This document shows, one piece after another, positions 42,208-50,755 of a stretch of 64,000 bases of DNA. Source of the stretch: JBBTTE01 sp038064395 (GTDB lineage Bacteria; Patescibacteriota; Saccharimonadia; Saccharimonadales; UBA4665); NCBI GenBank assembly GCA_038064395.1, contig JBBTTE010000002.1:1-64000 (forward strand), written 5' to 3'. Under the pieces are notes generated by a model. The model saw only the letters and a list, made by a program, of their open reading frames with translations, did no database searches and was not told where the DNA came from. The position numbers and the translations under genes were made by a program. Each line of letters begins with the position of its first letter. Position 1 is the stretch's first letter.

Positions 42208-43350
42208 CTAGAGTTTTATGTAATAGCGTGGCGGTTCACTCTTCTGGAGCGGTCCGACATAACTATTGAGAGGCTTGAAGTTGAACTGGATGTGCGCAGC
42301 GTGGACGCTGCCAGCAGCGGCGTCGATGACTTTGACGATTTCTAGGCTGTAACCTGAGTTGAGAATACTAGATATCTGGGTCGGCTTGAGGGTGAACACG
42401 GCGTTAGTGACGACCGGTGGGATTTCGCGGGCACCGACAGTTAGGGCGTTGGGGTATTGACCGCCATTTGGCGCTGTCCCTGGGTCTTGTGAGTACGCCT
42501 TAGCCATGGCTGCGAAATCTGCCCCGCCCTTCAACTGGTTAAGAGTCGCCTCCGCCTTGGCGTTTGTGGCTGTATCGAGCTTGGCTACGACAGCTTGGGC
42601 TAGCAGCTGCTGGCGAAGCTCACGACGGAAGTCCGACTCGTTCCAGCCCCAGAATTCATTCAGAACTTCTCTGAAGACACGATCGTTGCCGCCCAGACGG
42701 TTCTGGTTCTTGACTAGTAATAGTTGGGTTTTGACGGCTTGATCGTTGACGCTGACACCGTTTTTGGCTGCTAGTTGCTTAACGTAGGCATCTTGGGTGA
42801 CTTTGGCCAAGGCTTGCTTGCTAAGCCTATCGAGCTGGGTTTTGCCGTCCTTGGTTGAGAAGTTGGCTTGTTGCTGAGTTTGATAATAATGCATGTTACG
42901 TCGTAGCTCGAACAGATACGCCTCGTAACTAACCCAAGTGTTGCCGACTTTGCCAACCGGGAAAGGCACAATCCGTGTCACATCATATACGAAGCCCGAG
43001 GTGCTGTTGAACTTATAGAGAGCCAGGCCGCAATAGACGAAGAAGACCACCAGTACGGCAATAAGTATGCCGACCGTGATGCGAACTACGTGGTGCTTGG
43101 AGTGTTGCAGTGGGTATATGTACTTGCGGGCGCTGCTCAGTACCTCTTCTCGGTGATCCGATACCGTATCGTTGGTGATCCTTGGCACGTTGCTGAGCGC
43201 ATCACTAACCTTCTCCTCAGTAGTCCGACTCTTCTTGATCGGTAGCTTGCTGACGCCCTTGGATGCCAGGTTACCAACACCTTGGATGGGGCGCTTAATA
43301 ACAGGGTGTAGCTTGGGTGTCTTTAACTTAGGTTTCTTGGGTTTCTTCAT
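42208..43350 (-). CDS. Membrane-anchored PpiC-type peptidyl-prolyl isomerase
   Basis: A 380-aa foldase of the PrsA/SurA kind. A long basic cytosolic tail (about 85 aa) and one membrane helix (ITVGILIAVLVVFFVYCGLAL) are followed by a SurA-N-like helical region and a parvulin domain at about 270-360 (GGADFAAMAKAYSQDP, GGQYPNALTVG, ISSILNSGYSLEIVKV). It probably folds exported proteins outside the membrane. It overlaps the PH-domain gene upstream by 23 bp, so the two are coupled. Confidence 0.87.
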   Translation of the reverse strand: MKKPKKPKLKTPKLHPVIKRPIQGVGNLASKGVSKLPIKKSRTTEEKVSDALSNVPRITNDTVSDHREEVLSSARKYIYPLQHSKHHVVRITVGILIAVLVVFFVYCGLALYKFNSTSGFVYDVTRIVPFPVGKVGNTWVSYEAYLFELRRNMHYYQTQQQANFSTKDGKTQLDRLSKQALAKVTQDAYVKQLAAKNGVSVNDQAVKTQLLLVKNQNRLGGNDRVFREVLNEFWGWNESDFRRELRQQLLAQAVVAKLDTATNAKAEATLNQLKGGADFAAMAKAYSQDPGTAPNGGQYPNALTVGAREIPPVVTNAVFTLKPTQISSILNSGYSLEIVKVIDAAAGSVHAAHIQFNFKPLNSYVGPLQKSEPPRYYIKL

Positions 43351-43912
43351 GTACCTGCTTCGAGCTTCCCTGCGGACTTGCGGGGTAATTACTTGTTGTG
43401 GTTATTCCTTCTTCGCGCAGAATGCCTAGGAGTTGTTTCTGAATGCGCGCTGGATGATGCACATCGTGAATTGTCAGATCTCCTACATAAGTCTGCATCT
43501 TTATTGTACCAAATCCGAGCAGAGTTTCCTGCAGTCCACTGACTTCATAATTGACAGATTGAATCTGCGCCAAGCCCAAATCAGCTACTGACCGATGGAA
43601 TAAACCCTTTTGTTTGATCTGTATAAACCGCTGGTCAGTCACAATGAAGACACTGAAGTGCCAGCCAATCCAGCTAGGAATAAACACCAAAATGCCCAAG
43701 ATACAGCCCAGCGCCAGCCCCCCGAAGAAAACATTAAAGCCTAAGTTAGGATTAATTGCCGCCGGTATAACACCTAGCAGCGGCCCCAGCATACCGAAGA
43801 CCAGCCCTTTGCGCATAACAATCGGGTGTCTGCGGAAGACATGCAAGACTTCTTCGTCGTCAAACTGATCTTCGAAATATTTGTGAGGTGTTTGTTTGGC
43901 TTGTGCAACCAT
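43328..43912 (-). CDS. Membrane protein with PH-like (bPH2) domain
   Basis: A 194-aa protein with two hydrophobic helices (about residues 38-85) followed by the YdbS/YdbT-type domain (FSVFIVTDQRFIQIKQKGLF, IQSVNYEVSGLQETLLGFGTI). Function unknown; such domains are common in CPR and Firmicutes membrane proteins. TACAAT ends 6 nt before the ATG. It is the first gene of a two-gene unit with the PpiC foldase. Confidence 0.8.
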   Translation of the reverse strand: MVAQAKQTPHKYFEDQFDDEEVLHVFRRHPIVMRKGLVFGMLGPLLGVIPAAINPNLGFNVFFGGLALGCILGILVFIPSWIGWHFSVFIVTDQRFIQIKQKGLFHRSVADLGLAQIQSVNYEVSGLQETLLGFGTIKMQTYVGDLTIHDVHHPARIQKQLLGILREEGITTTSNYPASPQGSSKQVHEETQET

Positions 43913-43939
43913 AAGGATATTGTATCATTCTAGGACTAA

Positions 43940-44014
43940 TGGTACCCCTGCCGCGACTCGAACGCAGATCTACTCCTTAGGACGGAGGTATTCTATCCAT
44001 TGAACTACAGAGGC
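43940..44014 (-). tRNA. tRNA-Arg(CCT)
   Basis: Acceptor GCCTCTG/CAGGGGT with wobble pairs, anticodon loop GTCCTAA (anticodon CCT), T-loop TTCGAGT, discriminator A and encoded CCA. The first anticodon-stem pair 27-43 is C-U, a mismatch. Confidence 0.94.
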
Positions 44015-44049
44015 TTGCTTAGATTGTATCAGCTCTTTGGCGGGAGCTT

Positions 44050-44514
44050 CTACTTGCGCTCAAAGTCTTCGTATATATGGATATACTCAGCCTTATCGTA
44101 ATTGAATAGCTCTGCGGGCTTGAAGAAGTTGCTGACTTCGGCTTCACCGCTCTGCTTGGAGTCAGAAGCATGAATCAGGTTGCGACCAGCACCGATGGCT
44201 AGATCACCTCTGATTGAGCCTGGGGCTGCCTGACGTGGGTTGGTGGCTCCGACGATTGTTCTGATTGACTCCACGCACTCGTAGCCTTCCCAGGCCATTA
44301 GCACAACTGGTGAACTCTTCATGAAGTCTTCTAGCCCTGCGTAGAAAGCCTTCTCGACATGCTCGGCGTAGTGATTGCGAAGTACGGCCTCGTCTAGAGT
44401 CTGCATTTTGATACCGATTAGCTTGAGACCTTTGCGTTCCAGACGGCTAACTATTTCGCCAATAAGTCCTCGTTGGATGGCGTCAGGCTTGGCGATAATA
44501 AGAGTTCGTTCCAC
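44050..44514 (-). CDS. ndk: Nucleoside diphosphate kinase
   Basis: Makes NTPs from NDPs with ATP. The 154-aa protein starts with MERTLIIAKPDAIQRGLIGEI and has the active-site His in GRNLIHASDSKQSGEAE, where Ala replaces the usual Gly (NxxHGSDS). The start is GTG with an AAGGAC site. It stands alone downstream of repeat R4. Confidence 0.95.
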   Translation of the reverse strand: MERTLIIAKPDAIQRGLIGEIVSRLERKGLKLIGIKMQTLDEAVLRNHYAEHVEKAFYAGLEDFMKSSPVVLMAWEGYECVESIRTIVGATNPRQAAPGSIRGDLAIGAGRNLIHASDSKQSGEAEVSNFFKPAELFNYDKAEYIHIYEDFERK

Positions 44515-44654
44515 GTGGTTTTGTCCTTGTTTAGTTACCTCTATTGTAACAGATCAGGGCTGGTGATCAGAAATTTGTGACGTTTTGGGACTTTTTGGGC
44601 AGTGATTTATTAACAAACTATTAACTTCTGCGGTTATTTCTCTACCTAACTTGG

Positions 44655-44712
44655 CCACCACACCTACTAGGCATACGATTGACATACAAAAGGCATAGAT
44701 CAGGCGTGGTGG
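44655..44712. repeat. 58-bp repeat, copy R4
   Basis: Starts CCACCACACC, ends GGCGTGGTGG, exactly 58 bp. The core is nearly the same as R3 and again has three 11-bp units (GGCATAC, GACATAC, GGCATAG). It lies between the divergent ndk and the RHH-recombinase pair; a GGTTC/GAACC inverted repeat (44716-44735) follows 3 bp later. Confidence 0.9.
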
Positions 44713-44785
44713 TAAGGTTCGAGACAGAAGGAACCGCAACCAAAAGGTAGAACATGGTGAGCAAGAACAATCAGAAAGGAGCTGT

Positions 44786-45007
44786 ATGTCACATATCAAT
44801 GGCACACGGAAGATAAGTGTGGACTTCCCTCTAGAACTTCTGGACAAAGTCGACGAGACGGCTAAGTGGATGTATATGTCTAGATCCGAATATATAAGAC
44901 TGGCTGTGTGGCATTCGACTCAAGTCATAAGTAGCGCCGAGGAGAGTACGCTTCAGCAATGGAACAGAACAAAGTTATCTGAATATCTTAAGGAGCTGGT
45001 GGGATAG
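44786..45007 (+). CDS. Ribbon-helix-helix (CopG-type) DNA-binding protein, 73 aa
   Basis: RHH regulator with the strand TRKISVDFPLELLDKVDETA and helices KWMYMSRSEYIRLAVWHS. It resembles the RHH protein at 14287. An AAAGGAG site precedes the ATG. The tyrosine recombinase gene starts 22 bp after its stop, so it probably controls that gene. A GGTTC-N10-GAACC inverted repeat 50 bp upstream is a candidate operator. Confidence 0.78.
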   Translation: MSHINGTRKISVDFPLELLDKVDETAKWMYMSRSEYIRLAVWHSTQVISSAEESTLQQWNRTKLSEYLKELVG

Positions 45008-45029
45008 TACCGAGTGTTACAATTAGCAT

Positions 45030-45950
45030 ATGCTATTTGCCAAGGCTAAGACTGACTTCCTCGAATACCTTGAGATAGAACAGAATCGTTCGCAGAAGAC
45101 TATCCAGAATTATGACCACTACCTGACGAGGCTGATAGATTTCGCTGGTGATATTGAGATTAAGGACATTGATCCAGAACTAATACGCAAATGGCGACTG
45201 TGGCTCAATCGGCTTGGCACCAACACATCAGACGAGCTAAGTAAGACCACCCAGAATTATCACTTGATCGCTCTTAGAAGCTTCCTCAAATATTGTGCGA
45301 AGCGCGATATTCCGGCTCTGACGGCAGACAAGGTCGAGCTGGCGCGGACGGTGCGCAAGCAAGTTACATTCTTAAATGAGGAGGAGATTGAGCGTTTATT
45401 TGCACAGCCCGATCTCAATACTATCGCTGGTTTGCGCGACCGCGCCATACTGGAACTACTATTTAGTTCGGGGCTTCGAGTCAGTGAGCTAGTAGGCCTC
45501 GATAGAGACCATATCAATCTGAAACGCATGGAATTCATGGTGCGCGGCAAAGGCCAAAAAGACCGCCCAATCTTCATCAGTCCAGAGGCTGCTAAGTGGG
45601 TTGAACATTATTTAGCCAAGCGCGAAGACACATCGAAACCATTATTTGTTCGTTACAGCGGATCTAAGAAAGTTGACCTGTCTGGCAACTTCCATCGCCT
45701 AACTGCTCGCAGTGTCCAGCGCATCGTCGCCCGCTATGCCCTACTGGCTGGCATCACTAAGCATGTCAGCCCGCACACTCTAAGACACTCTTTCGCCACT
45801 GATTTGCTTATGAATGGTGCAGACATAAGATCAGTCCAGGCCATGCTTGGCCACAGCAACATCGCTACAACGCAAATATATACTCACGTGACAGATCCGC
45901 ACCTTAAGTCAGTGCATGAGAAGTTCCATCGACACGGCGACGACGATTAA
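45030..45950 (+). CDS. Tyrosine recombinase, XerC/XerD family
   Basis: A 306-aa recombinase of Xer length. The N-terminal SAM-like domain (FLEYLEIEQNRSQKTIQNYD) is followed by the catalytic domain with all expected residues: Arg in SSGLRVSELVGL, Lys in RGKGQKDRP, HxxR in HTLRHSFATDLL, and His and Tyr in LGHSNIATTQIYTHV. CPR genomes often have one Xer that resolves chromosome dimers, and this is the likely role. TACAAT ends 6 nt before the ATG. The stop overlaps the convergent pilus gene by 4 bp. Confidence 0.88.
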   Translation: MLFAKAKTDFLEYLEIEQNRSQKTIQNYDHYLTRLIDFAGDIEIKDIDPELIRKWRLWLNRLGTNTSDELSKTTQNYHLIALRSFLKYCAKRDIPALTADKVELARTVRKQVTFLNEEEIERLFAQPDLNTIAGLRDRAILELLFSSGLRVSELVGLDRDHINLKRMEFMVRGKGQKDRPIFISPEAAKWVEHYLAKREDTSKPLFVRYSGSKKVDLSGNFHRLTARSVQRIVARYALLAGITKHVSPHTLRHSFATDLLMNGADIRSVQAMLGHSNIATTQIYTHVTDPHLKSVHEKFHRHGDDD

Positions 45951-47074
45951 TTAGGAATACAGAATGGGTCGTTGCCGGCGCTGGCATTTGCACCGTTGCT
46001 TGCAATAAACTTGGTGCTACCGGGTTCTGTAGTCTGTCGCTTGCAGGTATTCTGTGACTCGATTGGGAAGTCAGGTAGAGGCGGCTTTGGCTTAACTCGG
46101 ACTTGAAGGCGCTTCAATACGTCTTGGGCTTTGCCCGTCGAGTCGACTTTGACTTGGGCTCCCACGAAGGCCAGCCTGCCCGAAGTGCCTTTGGCGGTAA
46201 TAACGAAGTTGGCCGTATTATAGTGCGGGAGGAAATGGATCAAATACTTTGAGTTGGCAACGGCTGGTATGTTTATGGTCGCTTTGCAGAGATGCGGCTC
46301 AGTATTTGGGCAATTACCATTCACGATAGCGCCGCTGCCTGTCTTGCCGGTGTAGTTAATTGAACCGCCTGCACCCGTACTTGGATAAAGATAGGTGACA
46401 AACTGATTGTTAATTAGCGTGGCCTGGTCAGTTGAGCCTTTATCGAACTGCGTGAAGCCGAACTCTATAACACTTGGGTACTTGGTACTTACTGAATTCC
46501 ACTGGTCAAAGGGTATGAACTGGTTCGTCACAGTTGGTGGTGGGTAGTTGGGGTGGTGGTCAACATTGTTATTATCGAACTTATTAGGGCTCTCCCACTG
46601 GACTATCAACTCCGTCATGGGCTCTTGCGCGTTGCTGATGGCATTCTTAGTTGTGAAAGATGTATAGTGAGGCACTTCGGGCAAAACCGAATCATACTGC
46701 AAACTATCTGGGTCAGTCTTAACTAGAACACAAGTGTATTTCGTCGCTGAAGTAATATTAATATCCTTGACTAAGGGTGCTGGCGGAGAGGCTATGTTGT
46801 TGATGCAAGTTTTGCCGTCTGCCTCGGGTGTAGTGTCATTTATAGTGCCTCGCTGTATGGCTTCGACTACGTCATTAATGCCACTCTCGGCGGCGTATTT
46901 GGCCTGTACGCTCAGCTGCTTATCGAGAGCTTGTTTCTGTTCGCGGCGAGCTAGTTGGGCAAAACCAACGGTTAGAAGCGCCAGAATAATTATCAAGGTC
47001 ATCGCCACAACCATGGACACGAAACCTTGTTCGTTCCCTGTTAATCTTTTTGTTCTATGCATAACTGTTATCAT
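45947..47074 (-). CDS. PilX-like minor pilin or pilus assembly protein
   Basis: A 375-aa protein with a type IV pilin-like N-terminus without the classical GFTxxE site: EQGFVSMVVAMTLIIILALL, followed by a long helix (RREQKQALDKQLSVQAKYAA) and AESGINDV, typical of PilX-type proteins. The rest is beta-rich with many Asn and Pro. It is the last gene of the minor-pilin cluster, 12 bp after the PilW-like gene. The Shine-Dalgarno is AGAGGGGTG. Confidence 0.75.
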   Translation of the reverse strand: MITVMHRTKRLTGNEQGFVSMVVAMTLIIILALLTVGFAQLARREQKQALDKQLSVQAKYAAESGINDVVEAIQRGTINDTTPEADGKTCINNIASPPAPLVKDINITSATKYTCVLVKTDPDSLQYDSVLPEVPHYTSFTTKNAISNAQEPMTELIVQWESPNKFDNNNVDHHPNYPPPTVTNQFIPFDQWNSVSTKYPSVIEFGFTQFDKGSTDQATLINNQFVTYLYPSTGAGGSINYTGKTGSGAIVNGNCPNTEPHLCKATINIPAVANSKYLIHFLPHYNTANFVITAKGTSGRLAFVGAQVKVDSTGKAQDVLKRLQVRVKPKPPLPDFPIESQNTCKRQTTEPGSTKFIASNGANASAGNDPFCIPN

Positions 47075-47086
47075 TGTACACCCCTC

Positions 47087-47848
47087 TTATTGCAGCCTTG
47101 GAACTGCTACTGTAGTTAGATTAGCGGTGGCGCAGTAGCTGTCTCCTGCTTTGCCTTTGCAGCTCAGCTTTCTGCTGGCGATTTCGGCCGGCGTCACGCT
47201 GGCTGCCGTATCATTGCATGTGTTGGTAACTATACTATTACTACAAAGTAGATCATCATCACCATAGGCTATATCAACCACTACCTGATACGGAGCGGTG
47301 TTGAGCGGTCCCAGCCCTCTGACCTCAAAGTTAGATAAACGAGAGTTCGGAGACAGCAATTCACTACCGTTAGTACCCTGATAGACTTGACCATAAGCGG
47401 GAGCACCCCCACCGATAAGCGCAGCAGTGTCAATATCATTCGCTGGCATAAGCACCAGATTGGCTGTATCTGGGGTAGGGCAACTACCAGCCGATACTGT
47501 GTCCCGCCACAAGGCATGTCTGGTTTGAAGTGACGAAGGCGCCTTTTTGATCTGCTTGCCTAATATATAGGTGTATCTGGTGTCACCTATGCAGACAGCG
47601 TGGAGATTACCATCTGTGCTGTTTAACCACTTAGGTATAGCAGAACTTAGTGATATTCTCTGCGCTACGTCATCAGTAATACTACGAGTATTGTCTTGGA
47701 TCTTGGACTGCGTAATACCCTTATAGTACAGATTACCGATATTGATCATGATAACGCTGACCATCAGTAGAACCACTGATACCACAGCTGTAGCAATCAT
47801 TAACTCAAGCACCGTGAAGCCTTTTTGGCTGTGTCTTAGACTTCTCAT
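47087..47848 (-). CDS. PilW/PulJ-like minor pilin
   Basis: A 253-aa prepilin. The cleavage site is QKG-FTVLELMIATAVVSVV, with Glu at +5, followed by a hydrophobic helix and a long variable domain with a few cysteines. It overlaps the preceding pilin gene as ATGA. Minor pilins of this type prime pilus assembly and sit at the tip. Confidence 0.8.
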   Translation of the reverse strand: MRSLRHSQKGFTVLELMIATAVVSVVLLMVSVIMINIGNLYYKGITQSKIQDNTRSITDDVAQRISLSSAIPKWLNSTDGNLHAVCIGDTRYTYILGKQIKKAPSSLQTRHALWRDTVSAGSCPTPDTANLVLMPANDIDTAALIGGGAPAYGQVYQGTNGSELLSPNSRLSNFEVRGLGPLNTAPYQVVVDIAYGDDDLLCSNSIVTNTCNDTAASVTPAEIASRKLSCKGKAGDSYCATANLTTVAVPRLQ

Positions 47849-48285
47849 GACGGGTACAGCCTATACATCAGTGTTACTGTGTCCTTGCCTTGATCGTTGC
47901 CTTCACCTGCGACATCATCCCACTTGGCTGTTAGCGTGAACAGATTGCCTGCTTGGGTTATGTCGATATCGTAATACGTATCTACGCCCCTGCAAGCTGC
48001 GCCGGTAACTACTGCTTGATTACTGACGCAGTACGGCCCAGCCCCGAATATATAATTCGGGTTGGTCGACTTGTTAGCTGTCATAGTCGTGAGCTGCTCA
48101 ATCTGAGACTGCAATAGCTGGGTCGCCTTGGTGTTCTCTTGGGCTTGACGAGCCTGTAATAAAGCCCTGTTAGCAGTGGCGTAACTAATGCCGATGGCTA
48201 GCCCCAAGACTGCTAACACAATCATGACTTCAACTATAGTATCGCCTCGCTCTTGGAGCATACGTGGTTTGAGCTTGTCTAGCAT
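47845..48285 (-). CDS. Minor type IV prepilin (PilV-like)
   Basis: A 146-aa prepilin with ERG-DTIVEVMIVLAVLGLAIG, keeping Glu at +5 though the usual Phe is Asp. The globular part has two cysteines (GPYCVSN and AACRGVD) likely to form a disulfide. Its start overlaps the upstream pilin gene by 7 bp and its stop overlaps the next start by 4 bp. Confidence 0.78.
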   Translation of the reverse strand: MLDKLKPRMLQERGDTIVEVMIVLAVLGLAIGISYATANRALLQARQAQENTKATQLLQSQIEQLTTMTANKSTNPNYIFGAGPYCVSNQAVVTGAACRGVDTYYDIDITQAGNLFTLTAKWDDVAGEGNDQGKDTVTLMYRLYPS

Positions 48286-49184
48286 TGGACTGGCACTCCG
48301 TCTTTGATAACACCTTTGGGCTGCACTGACACACTGAGCTGTGCACCATTTTCAGTACTGGAATCGGAGCCCACTCTTACCAAAGCCCAGCGAGTTTCAT
48401 CTGTAACAGCTAGGCAGACGTACTTGGCTGTACCGGTGTGCGATGAATCTGCCTTAATGTTATTGGCGGCTACAGCTTGAGTCTGCCGTGCAACGATAAT
48501 CTTATTAAAGATAATGCTAAGACTCTGGGCACCTGACTTATACGTTCCGTTAGCCACACCCGTCACAGCATCAACTCCACTCGTTCCAAGTCCTTGGATG
48601 AATCCAAAGGCGTAGTTGCCTGTCCACGGCGTGCCGTTAGTATCAACTATCTTAGTATCCCTGATCAGTAAGCCTTGGGGTATTCGATACTGGCGCGTTA
48701 AGGTAACGCCAGTGACACTACTGACGTTATCGTCTATGGGGGTCATGTTGGTGTCAGGTAGACTTGCTACAGGCTTATCCTTGTCGATGCCAGTCTGTAT
48801 TAATCTAGCGCCTGCTAACGAAAACACTTCGTAATTGGTTGAGTCTGCATCGGTCGAGCTTCCACCCATGAAGTGCAGCATTTTGCCTAAGAACGTACAA
48901 TTGAGATTCTGGCCCTGCTTGGCCGACGGTGTGCCTGTTATCGTCAGTGAACCACCAGCATTTATGCCACAGCTGATTGGGATATCCGTGTACTGCCCGT
49001 CCGTAACTTCTTCTACGATGCCTTGAATTCTGGATACCAGCTCGTTGCTACCTTGCTGGAAGCTAACTCTTTCCTGCTTACCACTTATGAAGTTTATAGC
49101 AATCAAGAACATGACCCCCGATACGGCCAACACAATCATGACTTCAACTACAGTGTAGCCAAGTGGCTTTTTAACACCTTTCAT
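48279..49184 (-). CDS. Type IV prepilin-like protein, 301 aa
   Basis: The N-terminus KPLG-YTVVEVMIVLAVSGVM carries the prepilin peptidase site with Glu at +5 and the hydrophobic helix; the rest is a large variable domain. It is the first of four minor-pilin genes and follows pilD by about 50 bp. Confidence 0.8.
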   Translation of the reverse strand: MKGVKKPLGYTVVEVMIVLAVSGVMFLIAINFISGKQERVSFQQGSNELVSRIQGIVEEVTDGQYTDIPISCGINAGGSLTITGTPSAKQGQNLNCTFLGKMLHFMGGSSTDADSTNYEVFSLAGARLIQTGIDKDKPVASLPDTNMTPIDDNVSSVTGVTLTRQYRIPQGLLIRDTKIVDTNGTPWTGNYAFGFIQGLGTSGVDAVTGVANGTYKSGAQSLSIIFNKIIVARQTQAVAANNIKADSSHTGTAKYVCLAVTDETRWALVRVGSDSSTENGAQLSVSVQPKGVIKDGVPVQC

Positions 49185-49233
49185 GTTTGCCCTTCATTAG
49201 TCAAATTATAGCACAAGCGGTATGGGGTGAGGG

Positions 49234-50091
49234 CTAGATTGTAAAGGGTAAGAAAACGCTCTGATACCACGACAAAATGTCAGTCCCAAACAGAACAACA
49301 ATAATCGAAGCAGCTATCAAAAATGGACCAAACGGAATAGTACTTGTACGCTTCATGCGCTTACTAAGTAACAGGGGTAATGACACTAGTGTGCCTAGTA
49401 TGGAGGCCAAGAATATCAGCAAAACACTCTTAGCAGGAGTAGCCACTATTAATCCGAGCAGCCAACCAAGCCGAACATCACCACCACCGATCCATTTGCC
49501 CGCCGACACCTGAAACAGCACATAGAAGATACCACCTCCAACGACTACGGCCATCAGGGTGTTGATTAAGGCCGTAAGTGGGCTATCTGACAGACTTATG
49601 GCAATAACGGCTTGCAGGCCCGCTACAGCGGTCAAGGGATAGACTAGCCGATTGGGCAGCAACATCCAGCGAGCATCATAGACTAGCAGTGCCATTAATC
49701 CCGTTAATATAGCCAGCCAGAGGCCAAATACGACCATCTGAGCGCCTTCAAGGCTCTCTGGCCACCAGATATAAGACGCCACGAACAAACAGGCTGTGAC
49801 TAGCTCAACCAACGGATATTGAACTGGGATGGGCTTCTTGCAATAGCGACACTTACCGCCTAGGCTAAGCCAGCTCAATACGGGTACAAGATCCTTGGCC
49901 GTCAGCTCATGTTTGCAATCTGGGCACATTGAACGACCCTTTGCGATTGATAAGCGCGCTTGGTACCTCTTGTCAGACTTCTTCTTCGATTTGGCCTGTT
50001 CTTCTTGTTCGTGAATTCGCCACACCAGAGCATTCACGAAGCTCCCCAGACACAGTCCAACTATTACTAGCGCTACGATAATCATTAGCAA
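49234..50091 (-). CDS. pilD: Prepilin peptidase
   Basis: A 285-aa A24 aspartic protease that cleaves and may methylate prepilins. It has the zinc-binding cysteines in CPDCKHELTAKDLVPVLSWL and CRYCKKPIP, the catalytic Asp in LLVYDARWMLLPNRL and GGGDVRLGWLLGL, and eight or so membrane helices. It lies between the main pilin genes and the minor-pilin cluster. Confidence 0.94.
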   Translation of the reverse strand: MLMIIVALVIVGLCLGSFVNALVWRIHEQEEQAKSKKKSDKRYQARLSIAKGRSMCPDCKHELTAKDLVPVLSWLSLGGKCRYCKKPIPVQYPLVELVTACLFVASYIWWPESLEGAQMVVFGLWLAILTGLMALLVYDARWMLLPNRLVYPLTAVAGLQAVIAISLSDSPLTALINTLMAVVVGGGIFYVLFQVSAGKWIGGGDVRLGWLLGLIVATPAKSVLLIFLASILGTLVSLPLLLSKRMKRTSTIPFGPFLIAASIIVVLFGTDILSWYQSVFLPFTI

Positions 50092-50103
50092 TATCTTAGC
50101 ATA

Positions 50104-50130
50104 ATAAGAAAAGACCCCTCTTCGGGGTCT
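50104..50130 (-). terminator. Intrinsic terminator after the pilin gene
   Basis: On the minus strand AGACCCC and GGGGTCT form a stem with a GAAGA loop, followed by TTTTCTTATT. It lies between the pilin gene (stop at 50154) and pilD, so it could keep pilin mRNA more abundant than the downstream genes. Confidence 0.8.
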
Positions 50131-50153
50131 CTCCTAACAAGCGTTGACGAATC

Positions 50154-50657
50154 TTAGGTATCGATACACTTGTTGTTGAACGGAGCTGCGGCTGGAACTG
50201 CCTTAGAAGTTTCTATGGAGTACCAGATTGCGAAGGCTCTTCCGGATGCCTTGTCAGAGCAGTCACGTCCCTTAACAATTACGATTGTGCCGGGTGTGAT
50301 GGCTGTTGCTGGCGTCACTGCTACTGCTGGTGTAGTTACAGTGGTACCGCCTTGAACTTTTGCTTCGGACTGAGAAGTAGTAGCCGCACCAACTGTTAGC
50401 GTGCTGCCAACTTGTGCGAAGTCAGCTACAGCCGGCGTCTTACCATCGTTATCCGCTGCAAATGTGGTTATTGATGATGCGACAGCTGAAGCATCGTTCT
50501 TTATTGCGGTGTTACGCCCGTTACGCTGCAAGGCAGGTACGGCTAATAGGACGATCAAGATGATCAAACCGGCGATAGCCAGCACGATCATGACTTCGAT
50601 AATAGTGAAGCCTTCGCTTGATTTCTGCTGTTGAAGTTTCTTTAGTTTGTTAAGCAT
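50154..50657 (-). CDS. Type IV major pilin candidate
   Basis: A 167-aa prepilin: SSEG-FTIIEVMIVLAIAGLIIL with Glu at +5, the hydrophobic helix, then an Ala/Thr/Val-rich globular part with a cysteine pair near the end (RDCSDKASG and NNKCIDT). Strong expression is suggested by a promoter upstream (TTGCTT, 17 nt, TATTAT), an AAAGGGGGC ribosome site and its own terminator, making it the best major-pilin candidate. Confidence 0.87.
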   Translation of the reverse strand: MLNKLKKLQQQKSSEGFTIIEVMIVLAIAGLIILIVLLAVPALQRNGRNTAIKNDASAVASSITTFAADNDGKTPAVADFAQVGSTLTVGAATTSQSEAKVQGGTTVTTPAVAVTPATAITPGTIVIVKGRDCSDKASGRAFAIWYSIETSKAVPAAAPFNNKCIDT

Positions 50658-50755
50658 TGCAAATGCCCCCTTTGCGTTACTGTTTAGTGCTTATGTTTAG
50701 ATAATAGATAGTTACCCCAGTAAAAGCAAGCTAAATGTCCAATAGTTATCCACAG

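Noticed and set aside
44786..45007. Antitoxin of a toxin-antitoxin pair
   Set aside because: The downstream gene is a recombinase, not a toxin family. The RHH gene at 14287 is likewise followed by infC.
45030..45950. Phage or integrative-element integrase
   Set aside because: Length and motifs fit Xer proteins, and there are no phage genes or attachment sites around it. A link to the tRNA-Asp cassette is only listed as a possibility.
50746..50754. Perfect DnaA box TTATCCACA, and near matches at 12335 and 30112, as a replication origin
   Set aside because: The matches are single and scattered. There is no cluster, no AT-rich unwinding region beside them and no dnaA gene.
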